Below are positions 1 to 10,000 of a stretch of 63,736 bases of DNA, piece by piece. The notes under the pieces were generated by a model. It was not told where the DNA came from, did no database searches, and saw only the letters and a list, made by a program, of their open reading frames with translations. Position 1 is the stretch's first letter. Each line of letters starts with the position of its first letter. The translations under genes were made by a program, and so were the position numbers. The stretch is from an uncultured bacterium (GTDB taxonomy: Bacteria > Hydrogenedentota > Hydrogenedentia > Hydrogenedentales > Hydrogenedentaceae), in contig CALLRP010000010.1 of assembly GCA_938014335.1 (NCBI GenBank), positions 1 to 63,736 of the forward strand, given 5' to 3'.

Positions 1-544
1 TTTTCAATCGTTCAATCTGAGGACCAAAGGCATAGAAATAATCATACATTGCCATGGCTGTTTTGACCAATGCCTGGTAGGTTCTAACCTTCGCTGGTTG
101 GCCCGGTTCAATAACTTCTGCGGAGACACGAGGTAACCATTTCTCGTATAAGAAATTTGTCGGGTCAGCAATTAATGCGTCATACTCATCTTCTTTCATA
201 AAAGCCTGGTCTTCGGGAGGCTCTTTATATTGAAATCCTGTATTGGGGTCGAGTTCAATACCAGGAATACCATAGTATTTTAGCCCCATGGATTGAGCCA
301 ATCCGGTCCATACATATACCATGTTCGGGACGACCGCATCCCAATCAAAATCTTTGACTGTTTGACATACCGCCTCGAAGGCTATTCGGTAGTCATGGGT
401 TACCTGTTGACAGGTAAAACCGCAGTATCGGGCTGTAAATTCTGCGACAAATGGGCGAATGGGGACACAGTCGGGTTGTTCATTTCTTAATGCAGTAACA
501 TATCGTTTGAGACAGTTCTGATAGCGAGTAGCCATTGTGTCCAT
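1..544 (-). CDS. URO-D (uroporphyrinogen decarboxylase-like) family protein, 3' part cut by window edge
   Basis: The gene runs off the left edge, so only the first 181 codons are visible. The ATG at 544 follows AAGGAG (551-556, rc) with 6 nt spacing; a second ATG at 535 is less likely. The N-terminus has the pattern of cobamide-methyltransferase-type URO-D proteins: a TRYQNCLKRYVTALRNEQPD helix, then a VPIRPFVAEFTARYCGF segment and a D-W-D-A-V-V-P-N strand. Such proteins are TIM barrels that either decarboxylate uroporphyrinogen or transfer methyl groups to corrinoid or thiol acceptors. No corrinoid protein or other haem gene is visible nearby, so the methyltransferase-like subfamily is inferred from style only. 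The catalytic C-terminal half is outside the window. Confidence 0.75.
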   Translation of the reverse strand, partial: MDTMATRYQNCLKRYVTALRNEQPDCVPIRPFVAEFTARYCGFTCQQVTHDYRIAFEAVCQTVKDFDWDAVVPNMVYVWTGLAQSMGLKYYGIPGIELDPNTGFQYKEPPEDQAFMKEDEYDALIADPTNFLYEKWLPRVSAEVIEPGQPAKVRTYQALVKTAMAMYDYFYAFGPQIERLK

Positions 545-615
545 TTCGGTCTCCTTAAAATTAGAATAAATATTTTTCAATATTAGGTTAACCATTTGCT
601 TATCATGTTTGCAAA

Positions 616-648
616 AAAAAAGAGACACACTTATGGGCGTCTCTTTTT
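616..648 (-). terminator. Rho-independent terminator of the DUF1080 gene
   Basis: A 10-bp stem (617-626 with 639-648) and 12-nt loop is followed, on the minus strand, by a run of about eight T. It lies about 35 nt beyond the stop codon at 682. Confidence 0.75.
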
Positions 649-681
649 AAGAATCTCAAATATCAAAATTAAATAAGTCTT

Positions 682-1782
682 TTACTTTTCGGGATATACC
701 TGTATATTTATGTTTTTGAAGGAGAGGTCTGTTGTGGGGTCATGACCCTGTAAATGTATGGTTCCTGCAGAGGGCACATATCCATTCTTACCATCACCTT
801 CGGGATGAACGGGGCGGGTGTCATACAAGTCGCTTACGAGATAGCCGTTTAACCACACCGCCATATGATTACCATCACAAACAATAGTTTTGGTAAACCA
901 TTCCTGGTCATTGGTAACAACTTTTCTTGATTCCTGAACACCGTAAATACCGCCTGTTCCAAAATCAACGGGGCGGGTACGGTCATTGCTGAGCCATGCA
1001 TTCTTTAACTGGGATTCATACCCTTTCCAGAAGACGCCTTTAGGCCCACGGAAGAATACGCCACTATTTAATGCCTTTCCGTTAACAAAAATATCCAGTT
1101 GTAAAAGGAAATCTTTGTACACATCTGCGGTTTCAATTTGACCGTTGCCATCTTTGATATTGAGAGCACCATCCACTACGGAGAAGACCGATTTGTGGCC
1201 CGGGATAATGTTCCAACCGGTAAGGTCCACGCCATTGAACAGGGATTTTAATTGGACTGGCTTTAGTTTAATGGATTGTACTTCAATTCTGGTGGGTTTC
1301 TTCTTGTCGTGATATTTATGATAGAGAATTCCAATGTGCCCTTTCCCGTTAGAGATGTTTAATCCTTCGACTGGGTTGCCATTTACGGAAGCAGATACGG
1401 TATTCCCAACAGCACGGACAGAAATATCATATTCGCCACCGGCTTGTAGAGTAATGGCACCTCCACCGTTTTCAGAGTAATGACCCTCTAACGGGACACG
1501 AATTGCTAATCCTGCGGTGCCATCACCAGAAACTTTGACTTTTGCGGACAGTTCAAAGTTAGCAAATGGACAGGTGGTTGCCAGGCATCCACCGGTTCCC
1601 TTCGTAGCGGTAAGAACACCGTTTTGCACACTCCAATCCGCATCGCCAAACTGCACCCAACCATAGAGGGATTCGCCATCGAACAGGTTTATCCATTGTC
1701 CTTCTGCAACCTCTTGAGCCAAAGCAGAAAAATTACCAACCATTAAAGTGGCTAAAACAAAAAGCATTTTTACGGTACGCAT
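682..1782 (-). CDS. Secreted protein with two DUF1080 (3-keto-disaccharide hydrolase-type) domains
   Basis: The protein is 366 residues. An upstream in-frame TTG exists at 1797, but GGAGG (1791-1795, rc) sits 8 nt before the ATG at 1782, so that ATG is the start. A Sec signal peptide (MRTVKMLFVLATLMVGNFSA) ends near ALA-Q. Residues about 30-170 and 175-366 each form a DUF1080-like jelly-roll: LFDGESLYGW opens the first, LFNGVDLTGW the second. The second is complete, with FFRGPKGVFWKGYE, GTGGIYG and IHLQGHDP. The family is known as a putative 3-keto-disaccharide hydrolase, common in planktonic and PVC-type polysaccharide degraders. The first domain is shorter and may only bind carbohydrate. 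A terminator follows; the DUF4139 gene is divergent. Confidence 0.85.
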   Translation of the reverse strand: MRTVKMLFVLATLMVGNFSALAQEVAEGQWINLFDGESLYGWVQFGDADWSVQNGVLTATKGTGGCLATTCPFANFELSAKVKVSGDGTAGLAIRVPLEGHYSENGGGAITLQAGGEYDISVRAVGNTVSASVNGNPVEGLNISNGKGHIGILYHKYHDKKKPTRIEVQSIKLKPVQLKSLFNGVDLTGWNIIPGHKSVFSVVDGALNIKDGNGQIETADVYKDFLLQLDIFVNGKALNSGVFFRGPKGVFWKGYESQLKNAWLSNDRTRPVDFGTGGIYGVQESRKVVTNDQEWFTKTIVCDGNHMAVWLNGYLVSDLYDTRPVHPEGDGKNGYVPSAGTIHLQGHDPTTDLSFKNINIQVYPEK

Positions 1783-2151
1783 AATGTTTTCCTCCAAAAA
1801 GGGGTTATTTTTATTACTTACAAAAGGGGATTTTTATATCACAGTCCATATCGTAGCACAAAAGAGAAAAAGAAATAAATTTGTTAAACCTTTTAAATAT
1901 AGTAATAGAGTTTATATAATTCTATTTTTTGTATTCTTCGATTTTACCAAGGGCTATTTTGTTATATTTCAAGGTTATTGTTGTGAAATATGACTGTATA
2001 CTGTATTTTGTAGTTATACTTAAAAAACAATTTACGAATTTCCTCCCTTCATATTTTTTTGTTATTTATTTCTTAAAAAATTTCGTTTTCTTTTATATAT
2101 TTCGTATAAGATTGTAAGAAGAAAAATAAAAATTTAATCAGGAGATTATTT
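1783..2151. other. AT-rich divergent intergenic spacer
   Basis: This 369-nt spacer separates two outward-facing secreted-protein genes and must hold both promoters. It is very AT-rich with several T tracts. A TATAAT at 1915-1920 has no acceptable -35 partner. I see no small gene, RNA or repeat in it. Confidence 0.5.
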
Positions 2152-3600
2152 ATGAAACGGGAAATATTGCAGATGTTATTTTTGATGGTTTTAGTGTGGG
2201 GCATTATGTTATTCATTCATGCTCAGAGCGTAGATGCAAACACACAACAGACCGAAATGAAAAAATCAGAAACCACCCTTCAAGACCAGACAGATATCGC
2301 TGTTACAATATATAACAACGACCGTGCCTTGATTCGAGAAAGGCGAAAAATTAAATTACCCCGAGGGGAAAGTTCTTTGAAATTCATGGATGTCCCTGAG
2401 CGAATTATTCCCGAAACAGTATGTTTAAAGTCCTTGTCCCAGCCCGGAAGTCTCCAGATTCTCGAACAAAATTATGAATACGACCTGATTAGTCCCTCTA
2501 AATTGATGGAGAAATATGTAGGCAAAGAAGTAAAATTAATTAATAAAAACCGGGATATGGATTTTTACGAAGTCACAGCAAAACTCTTAAGCGTGAATGA
2601 GTCCCCTGTATTTCAGGTCGATAATCAAATCTATTTAGGACATCCAGGGAATGTGGTTCTGCCCGAACTCCCTGCCGAACTCATTGCAAAACCAACACTG
2701 GTTTGGTTATTAGATAACGATTTAGAAGCACAGGAATTAGAAGCCTCTTACTTAACCTCCGGTATTTCATGGAAAGCAGATTATGTGCTTGTTTATGATG
2801 AACCAAAAAATTCAATGGATTTGGAGGGGTGGATAACACTTAATAATAACTCGGGAGCTACCTACCAAAATGCAAAACTAAAATTAGTCGCAGGTGAAGT
2901 TAACATTGTTCCACCTATGGCACCTGCCCCGATGATGGACCGTATGATGGTAGGTGTAGCAAAATCTATGGAAGTTCGTGAAGAATCCTTTGCAGAGTAT
3001 CACCTTTACACCGTTCCCCGACGCACAACAATTAAACAAAATCAATCCAAACAAGTGAGTTTACTATCCGCTCAGGGTGTTAAGGCAAACAAAATTTATG
3101 AATACCGTGGGAACACCTCTTTTTATCACGACCGTATAAACCCCATCCGCAACGAGAACATCGATGCTTTTTTAATGTTCAGGAATGCTGAAAATAATCA
3201 ATTAGGAGTCCCCTTACCCGAAGGAGTTATCCGCGTATATCAGGAAGATAGTGAAGGAATGTTACAATTTTCAGGGGAAGACCGCATCAAACATACGCCT
3301 AAGGACGAAGAAGTCCGTCTACGGTTAGGAAAGGCATTCGATATAATTGGCGAAAGAACTCAAACCGATTTCCAAAAATTAGGGCCCACTATTGTCGAAT
3401 GTGAATTTGAGATAACTATCCGAAACCATAAGAAAAATGATATAACCGTTGATATTGTGGAGCCTATGATAGGCGACTGGCAAATTGTTAAATCCTCTAT
3501 GGACTACGAAAAAAAAGATGCCTTCTCTATCATCTTCCATCTGCCTGTGAAAGCTGAAAGTGCCGGAGATGTATCCTATCGGGTGCGAATTCGTTTTTAA
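2152..3600 (+). CDS. Exported DUF4139 domain protein
   Basis: The protein is 482 residues and starts at an ATG preceded by CAGGAG. An N-terminal hydrophobic segment (about residues 7-24) acts as a signal peptide or anchor. The body starts with DIAVTIYNNDRALIRERRKI, the edge of the DUF4139 fold, and contains the diagnostic run around ASYLTSGISWKADYVLVYDE (about residues 200-220). It ends in a beta-rich segment with VRLRLGKAFD. Family members are periplasmic or outer-surface beta-sandwich proteins of unknown activity, sometimes grouped with mucoidy-inhibitor-A-like proteins. No catalytic motif is apparent. It is followed 45 nt later by the NAD(P)HX epimerase gene, and the two may be co-transcribed. 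Naming is secure at family level only. Confidence 0.8.
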   Translation: MKREILQMLFLMVLVWGIMLFIHAQSVDANTQQTEMKKSETTLQDQTDIAVTIYNNDRALIRERRKIKLPRGESSLKFMDVPERIIPETVCLKSLSQPGSLQILEQNYEYDLISPSKLMEKYVGKEVKLINKNRDMDFYEVTAKLLSVNESPVFQVDNQIYLGHPGNVVLPELPAELIAKPTLVWLLDNDLEAQELEASYLTSGISWKADYVLVYDEPKNSMDLEGWITLNNNSGATYQNAKLKLVAGEVNIVPPMAPAPMMDRMMVGVAKSMEVREESFAEYHLYTVPRRTTIKQNQSKQVSLLSAQGVKANKIYEYRGNTSFYHDRINPIRNENIDAFLMFRNAENNQLGVPLPEGVIRVYQEDSEGMLQFSGEDRIKHTPKDEEVRLRLGKAFDIIGERTQTDFQKLGPTIVECEFEITIRNHKKNDITVDIVEPMIGDWQIVKSSMDYEKKDAFSIIFHLPVKAESAGDVSYRVRIRF

Positions 3601-3645
3601 GCATATTATAAAAAGTTTGACATGGTTTAAAGGATTCCCTGTGTT

Positions 3646-4335
3646 ATGCAATATCTCACTGTGCAACAGATGCGTGAGGTAGACCGTCGCTGTATCGAGG
3701 AATTAGGTATCCCCGGTGTCGTTTTAATGAACAATGCGGGGACAGCCGTGTTCAAAGAATTAGACCCAGGTCCCCTCACAGTTATTTGTGGGAAAGGGAA
3801 TAACGGTGGCGATGGCTTTGTCGTCGCAAGATTAGCATTAGTAGCAGGCTGGAATGTTAAAGTCCTATTACTATCCGACCCCGCAAATATTCATGGAGAT
3901 GCAGAAATTTTTATGAAAGCATATCTACGGTTGGGCGGAAAGATATTCACCTGTTTAACCGACGATGAAGTTCAGAAAAGGATTAATGAAATTCATGAGA
4001 GTGAAACCTGTGTAGATGCCCTTCTGGGGACCGGAACAAAAGGAGAAGTAACAGGAATTTTAAGAACTGCTATTGAAAACATGAGTAGATTGAAAAACAT
4101 TGTATCCGTAGACCTACCCTCTGGAATGAATGCAGATACCGGTGAAATTTGTGGTGTGTGCGTCCGGGCTCGAAAAACAGTGACTTTTCAATATCCCAAA
4201 ATCGGCTTTCAAAATCCCTCCGCAAAACAATATATCGGAGAATTGATTATTGCTGATATAGGCATTCCCCCTGTTTGTGCTGACGATACCGAATGGGAAA
4301 TCTTAAAGAAAAGTTTCTTAAATCGGACAAATTAG
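3646..4335 (+). CDS. nnrE: NAD(P)H-hydrate epimerase (YjeF N-terminal domain, stand-alone)
   Basis: At 229 residues this matches the length of a single YjeF_N/AIBP domain. Seen motifs are the VICGKGNNGGDGFVVARLA phosphate/NAD-binding loop (about residues 47-65), VDALLGTGTKGEV with the catalytic Asp, and SVDLPSGMNADTGE. The enzyme interconverts R and S forms of hydrated NAD(P)H so that the ADP/ATP-dependent dehydratase can repair them. In many bacteria the epimerase is fused to that dehydratase (NnrD/CARKD); here the C-terminal kinase-like domain is absent and none is nearby, so a separate NnrD must be elsewhere. ThpR follows 39 nt downstream. Confidence 0.9.
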   Translation: MQYLTVQQMREVDRRCIEELGIPGVVLMNNAGTAVFKELDPGPLTVICGKGNNGGDGFVVARLALVAGWNVKVLLLSDPANIHGDAEIFMKAYLRLGGKIFTCLTDDEVQKRINEIHESETCVDALLGTGTKGEVTGILRTAIENMSRLKNIVSVDLPSGMNADTGEICGVCVRARKTVTFQYPKIGFQNPSAKQYIGELIIADIGIPPVCADDTEWEILKKSFLNRTN

Positions 4336-4374
4336 ATATGCTTATGCACTCTGAAAATTCAAAAGGGCACGTCC

Positions 4375-4953
4375 ATGAATGAAGAAACATATCGCGCTTT
4401 TATTGCGTTAGAACTCCCATCAGAAATTAGAGAAGCTATTCGTGAGGGAGTTAAACCTGCTATGGGTATTTTGAGGTCTCTGGTAAAATGGGTCCCTGTT
4501 GAAAACATGCACCTAACTCTGCGTTTTTTGGGGAATATCACATTGGAAATGAGTAACAAATTAAGGGAAAATCTCCATCAGGTTTCTTCTCGTTTTACAT
4601 CTTTAAAATTTAAATTGGACATTCCCGGTGCATTTCCCTCATGGAGAGAACCACGGGTGCTTTGGGTAGGTTTGGTAGTTCTGGAAGGAGACCTAAAATT
4701 ACTACAAAACGAAATAGAATTACAAGCCCAGCACATCGGTTTGCCCCAGGAAAAACAAAAATTTCATCCTCACATAACCGTGGGCAGAGTAAAAACCCCT
4801 TCTCCATTTATTTCTAACACATGGAAAAATGTTAAAATAAAACCAACTCCTGAATTTATTGTTGATAAAATTACATTATTCAAAAGCATATTAAACCCAT
4901 CAGGAGCTATTTATGAAGTTGTAGATACTTTCCATCTGCAAAGAAAGGAATAA
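4375..4953 (+). CDS. thpR: RNA 2',3'-cyclic phosphodiesterase
   Basis: This 192-residue protein belongs to the 2H phosphoesterase family (LigT/ThpR). Both HxTx signatures are visible: HLTLRFLG near residue 45 and HPHITVGRVK near residue 130. These supply the paired His/Thr active site that opens 2',3'-cyclic phosphates to 2'-phosphates. The N-terminal RAFIALELP strand is typical. The start ATG follows AAAAGGG with about 8 nt spacing. Length and motifs are complete. It lies in a close plus-strand series with nnrE upstream and yggT 3 nt downstream, probably one transcript of housekeeping genes. Confidence 0.92.
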   Translation: MNEETYRAFIALELPSEIREAIREGVKPAMGILRSLVKWVPVENMHLTLRFLGNITLEMSNKLRENLHQVSSRFTSLKFKLDIPGAFPSWREPRVLWVGLVVLEGDLKLLQNEIELQAQHIGLPQEKQKFHPHITVGRVKTPSPFISNTWKNVKIKPTPEFIVDKITLFKSILNPSGAIYEVVDTFHLQRKE

Positions 4954-4956
4954 ACA

Positions 4957-5205
4957 TTGTTTATTCGTAACTTGATATATACAGCGTTCACATTATATAT
5001 GCTGGCAATATTAGCCGTCTGGCTCGGTCCCTATATCGATTTCGACCTCAGACAGCGACGATGGGGGATTAGAATAGTACAAATCGTAGACCCACTCATC
5101 CAGATTATTCGAAAGAACCTCCCCTATATCGGACCTTTCAACTGGGCTCCTATCATCGCACTACTGATTATCTGGTTATTACGAAAAATTCTCGTCGGAA
5201 TTTAA
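4957..5205 (+). CDS. YggT family small membrane protein
   Basis: This 82-residue protein starts at TTG 4957, after AAAGGA and only 3 nt past the thpR stop, which suggests translational coupling. Two hydrophobic helices (about residues 5-25 and 62-80) flank a short loop with VDPLIQIIRKNLPYIGPFNW. That pattern (a 'dP..ri.R...P.iG.ld.sP' box before the second helix) is typical of YggT/Ycf19 proteins, which are linked to membrane homeostasis, division or thylakoid organisation. Most family members have one or two such units. The hydrophobic profile and box are clear; the function is not established. Confidence 0.7.
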   Translation: MFIRNLIYTAFTLYMLAILAVWLGPYIDFDLRQRRWGIRIVQIVDPLIQIIRKNLPYIGPFNWAPIIALLIIWLLRKILVGI

Positions 5206-5342
5206 TTATAATTCCTTTAAAAAAACTTGCAATATACCTATAAAATATGATAAAAATTTCAGATTTATCTTTGGGTAAATTATTCAAAACAAAAAAAATA
5301 AAAATAAATAAAATAAACAAAAGAATTTAAAGGAGACAAATA

Positions 5343-6926
5343 ATGCCTTTACGCGAATGGTTCAACCAAAAACAAATTTCCTGTAAAGAAATATATCGAA
5401 ATTTAAGTGTGCCCGAACTGTATGAGGTTTCACTCCAGAAAGGTGAAGCAAAATTAGGAGCCAATGGGACCTTATTAGTTAGGACTGGAAAACGTACCGG
5501 CCGTTCTCCTGAGGACCGTTTCGTAGTCCAGGACGACTATTCAAAAGATGCTGTTGACTGGAACAAAGTAAATTTACCTACCACAGAAGAAGTATATAAT
5601 CATATTTATGGAAGAATGCGTAATTTTCTAAATGGTAAGGATGTATATGTCTTTGATGGTTTCGTAGGCGCCGATGAAAGATACCGTATAAAAGTCCGTG
5701 TCGTAGCTGAGAAAGCCTGGCACGCATTATTTGCAAGAACATTATTCTTAAGACCCACACCCGAACAATTAGAAACATTTGGAGACCCCGATTTTTGCGT
5801 ATTTGCCTGTGGTGGATTAAAATTAGAAGGGGAAAAAGACAAAGTCAAATCCGACACGGCTATTATTCTTAATCTCAAAGAAAAAACCATTTTAATTTGC
5901 GGTTCGGAATATGGAGGCGAAATCAAAAAGAGCATTTTCACAGTAATGAATTTCATTATGCCAGAACGCAATGTGATGCCCATGCACTGTTCAGCCAATG
6001 TCGGTAAAGACGGAGACAGTGCCATCTTTTTTGGACTTTCCGGTACCGGAAAAACAACCCTTTCCGCCGACCCCGAACGCTATCTCATTGGCGACGACGA
6101 ACATGGCTGGAGTGAAGACGGTATCTTCAACTTTGAAGGTGGCTGTTACGCCAAAATAATCCGTCTACGAAAAGAATCCGAACCCTTAATTTACAGTGCT
6201 ATCCGTTTCGGCTCCATTGCAGAAAATGTGGTTTATAACCCTCAGACTCGCGAAATTGATTTTGATGATGATAGCATTACTGAGAATACCCGCACCACCT
6301 ATCCCGTAGAATTTATCCCTAATGTTGTGCTCAGTGGTAAAGCAGGACACCCCAAAAACATTTTCCTGCTTACTGCAGATGCTTTCGGTATTTTACCTCC
6401 CGTTGCCAAGTTAACTCCTGAAGGGGCTATGTACCATTTCCTGTCGGGATACACCGCCAAGCTCGCAGGCACCGAAGTGGGTGTCGTTGAGCCTCAAGCC
6501 ACCTTCTCCACTTGTTTTGGAGCCCCGTTTATGATTCGCAGTCCCTGGGTATATGCGCGTCTGCTTGCGGACAAAATGAAACGCCACAGTGCCGATTGCT
6601 GGCTTATAAATACAGGCTGGTCAGGTGGTCCTTATGGAGTCGGAAAAAGAATGTCCATCGAATTGACACGGTCTATCCTCTCCGCTGTTCTGCAAGGAAA
6701 ATTAAAGAATGCAAAATTTATAAAGTTAGAAAAATTAAACTTAATGGTGCCCGAAACCATCGAAGGGTTAGAAGACCAGCGAGTGTTAATTCCTGAACAC
6801 ACATGGCAGGACAAAACCGCATACCAGCAAAAAATGGAACATCTTGTTGGCTTGTTCGTGAAAAATTTCGAACGCTTTAAAGCACAAGCAGACCATACGG
6901 TATTAGAAGCAGGACCTAACTTATAG
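5343..6926 (+). CDS. pckA: Phosphoenolpyruvate carboxykinase (ATP)
   Basis: The 527-residue protein is full length for the ATP-dependent family. It catalyses oxaloacetate + ATP to PEP + ADP + CO2, the committed gluconeogenic step or, in fermenters, the reverse anaplerotic carboxylation. Visible motifs are GRSPEDRFVV near the N-terminus (oxaloacetate-binding Arg), MHCSANVG, the kinase loop GLSGTGKTTLSADP (about 231-244), the metal-binding GDDEHGW (about 249-255) and the adenine-binding region near ENTRTTYPVEFIPN. AAAGGAG lies 8 nt before the ATG. A 137-nt AT-rich spacer precedes it and a strong terminator follows, so it is likely monocistronic. Confidence 0.97.
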   Translation: MPLREWFNQKQISCKEIYRNLSVPELYEVSLQKGEAKLGANGTLLVRTGKRTGRSPEDRFVVQDDYSKDAVDWNKVNLPTTEEVYNHIYGRMRNFLNGKDVYVFDGFVGADERYRIKVRVVAEKAWHALFARTLFLRPTPEQLETFGDPDFCVFACGGLKLEGEKDKVKSDTAIILNLKEKTILICGSEYGGEIKKSIFTVMNFIMPERNVMPMHCSANVGKDGDSAIFFGLSGTGKTTLSADPERYLIGDDEHGWSEDGIFNFEGGCYAKIIRLRKESEPLIYSAIRFGSIAENVVYNPQTREIDFDDDSITENTRTTYPVEFIPNVVLSGKAGHPKNIFLLTADAFGILPPVAKLTPEGAMYHFLSGYTAKLAGTEVGVVEPQATFSTCFGAPFMIRSPWVYARLLADKMKRHSADCWLINTGWSGGPYGVGKRMSIELTRSILSAVLQGKLKNAKFIKLEKLNLMVPETIEGLEDQRVLIPEHTWQDKTAYQQKMEHLVGLFVKNFERFKAQADHTVLEAGPNL

Positions 6927-6961
6927 TTTCTACTTTATATATTGATTATTGATAAACTTTG

Positions 6962-6997
6962 GAGTACACTATTTGAAAAATAGTGTACTCTTTTTTT
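6962..6997 (+). terminator. Strong Rho-independent terminator after pckA
   Basis: A perfect 13-bp stem (6962-6974 with 6978-6990) with a 3-nt loop is followed by seven T. It starts 36 nt after the pckA stop and just before the next gene. Confidence 0.93.
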
Positions 6998-7039
6998 ATG
7001 TTAATTCTAATCCATCGAAATAATGATAAGGAGCAAAAG

Positions 7040-10000
7040 ATGCAAAAAAACGTTCAATTCATTTTACTTATTTGCCTCATTGGTGTGTTGAGTGAGAATA
7101 TTTTTTCAGAAACTGCCCCCCTTTTTCCTGTTCAAGAAGGGGTTTTCATCAAAGATTGGCTTGTTTGTGGACCTTTTCCAAATCCTTTGAAGGACGGAGT
7201 GGTAGAATTTCGCCATGACGAAACCACATTAGGTTTTTACATTGATTATCTTGCAAGAGCGGGGGGGGAAAGTAATGTAACCCCCGAGGAAGGCATGACA
7301 ATTGACCCCGGTGACGGTATAACTCGCGTATGGAAAAAAATTACATCTCCCGAGGATTATATAAATTTCAATAAAGTATTTGAAGACAATCAAGGTGGAA
7401 AAGTAGCCTATGCATTCTGCTATTTACAAAGCGATACAGATAAGGATGTAATTTTAGGAGTAGGTAGCAATGATGGTATCCGTATATGGCTAAACGGAGA
7501 GCGTGTATGGGATAATCATTGCCCGAGGGGAGCTGTTGCGGATGATGACTGCTTCCAGATTTCATTGAAAGCAGGGTTAAATCCGTTGCTTATTAAAGTT
7601 GACCAGGGATTTGGAAATTGGGGGTTTTATGCCCGTATTGTCAATAAAGAAGAGGTGTTAAACAAACTCAAGGAACTCCCCGACTTAAGAGCCGATATTA
7701 CCTATGTCCAGGAGAACAATTCCTTAAGAGCATGGATGGCTCGCCATTCTAAATATCGCCTCTTAGCCCCCCCTGTTCAATATACCTTACAATTACTTAA
7801 TACTAATAGCGAAGTAGTTCAAACAAATTCAGCCAACTTGGGGCAATCCGTAGTATTCTCTCTGGAAGGACTACCCGAAGGTCCTTACCGAATAGAAGGG
7901 AAATTTACTCTACCTGATGGCACGACCTTTGAAAAACAATCCTTTTATTTTCATGGAAAGTCTACTGTCATTATAAAAATGGGCGAGTTTTACGAAAAAT
8001 TACAAAACCGAAGAGTAGAACTACTGTTTGATGTTAATCAGCAGAGGCTCAAAGATACGGAAATTCTCAAGAGCCCTGAATATATGCCCGTGTTAGAGCC
8101 CGTATCCGGAGGAATACAAGAGATAGGTGGGGGAAAATATGCCATTTTACGAACCGACCTATCCCCTGTATGGATAAGAGTATTATTACCTGCGCCGGGA
8201 TTGGGATACCAATGGTATATGTTGAACGATAAAGGTTATAAATTTGGGACTCAGGAAGTTCAGGAAATTGATGGGCTCAATGAGATTGAAAAGAACTTAC
8301 GAAATAGAATATCAAACGCTTTAGAAGCCGGTTATTTCCCTAATTCGGAGTGGTTATTCCAATCTTATAGTCAGCGACTTATGTTAACTCCCATGCGACA
8401 GTCCAAAGGTGAAATTTCTCTAGAGGAACGGTTAAGAAAAATCCACAGACTTTCTACCCTCAAAGCAAAAATTGCAGAAAACGATTCCATGTCGGTTTGG
8501 TTCTCTCCAGCAATCGAAAAAGTAGGAAAAGACGAACCCATCCCTGATTGCACGCTCGAATATTTCCCGCTGGAAATAGCCCGAAATGAATATGAAGCCT
8601 TCCAGATCGTTATAACCCCGAAAACCACTCTTTCCTCGCTAAAAGTAAATTTCTCCAACGGCACAACAAAGGATGGTTACACCTTACCAGCCGAACAATT
8701 TAAAGCCTTTGAAGTAGGCTATGTCCCCATTGAGACCGTTTCCGATTACTATGGCGATTTAAAACCATATCCGGACCCAATTATACCGATAAAAGATATG
8801 ATTAATGTTTCAGTCGAAGGGAACATCGTTATCTGGGCTCGATTATATGTAGGAAAGGGACAACCTCCAGGTATTTATGAAGGGAAAATTCAAATTAGTT
8901 CCATAGGACTAAACATTGAGGTTCCCTACAAAGTACAGGTATTAAATTATGTGCTTCCACCTTACACAAGTACAGAAACCGCCTATGGTGTATCCCCTGA
9001 TTATTCCTGGCATGGAACCCTGACTGACGAACAAAAAAGAGAAGTCTTTGATTTATATATGAAAACCTGCATGGAATATCGAATTTCGCCGTACACTCCC
9101 CATGCTTTCGCACCGATTAAATGGACATTTGAAGGAACGCCTCCCGAAGCAGTATTAGACTTTACCGAGTTTGATAAAGCTATGGAAAAATACTTAAATC
9201 AATATAACTTCAATGCATTCAACATAGGCGGTTTACCATCTGAACTTAATGGCGAACCTATGTATTCAAAAGAATACATACGGATATTTACTTCCATATA
9301 TAGTCAGGTGCAAGAGCACCTCCGCGAGAAAGGCTGGCTGCATAAAGCATACTGGTATTGGGTAGATGAACCCCCACCCGCTGAATACCCAAATGTAAAA
9401 AAAGGAATGGAATTATTGCAATCTGCATGTCCGGATATACGAAGGTTATTAACCTGCAATCAAGAATTAGCACCTGTGCCCTATTTCTGGGGAGTAGTCA
9501 ACCTCTGGGTTCCAATCTTCAACATGTATGATGAAACCCGTGCCCACTGGCGTCAGGAATTAGGAGAATCCGTATGGTGGTATGTATGCACTGCTCCAAG
9601 GGCTCCCTATGCCAATAATTTTGTTGACCACCCAGCAATAAATCATCGTATACGCTACTGGCAGGTAGACAAATATCACCTGGATGGTGACCTATTCTGG
9701 TCTATTACATACTGGCAACAAAACCCATGGGAAGAAGCTATGTCAATGAGTCCTGATGGACAAAGGTGGGGTAACGGTGATGGCAGGTTATTGTACCCAC
9801 CCCGCAAAGAAAAACCCACAGAACCTGTTATCGAGCCACCAGTAGCCTCTATTCGATTGGAATGTCTACGCGACGGATTAGAGGATAGAGAAATCCTATT
9901 GGTTTTACAGCGTGCAGAAGCGAGAAAAGCACCTATCGGCATTTTAGCTCGAAAGGAAAGAGCAGAAGCACTTAATACACTTTCCCCATCTTTACGAGTT

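Noticed and set aside
2820..2840. DnaA-box-like GTGGATAAC in the DUF4139 gene
   Set aside because: Single, imperfect and inside a coding region with no cluster around it.
6983..7039. Upstream extension of the DUF4091 gene
   Set aside because: It begins inside the pckA terminator and has no ribosome site; the ATG at 7040 has AAGGAG and a signal peptide.
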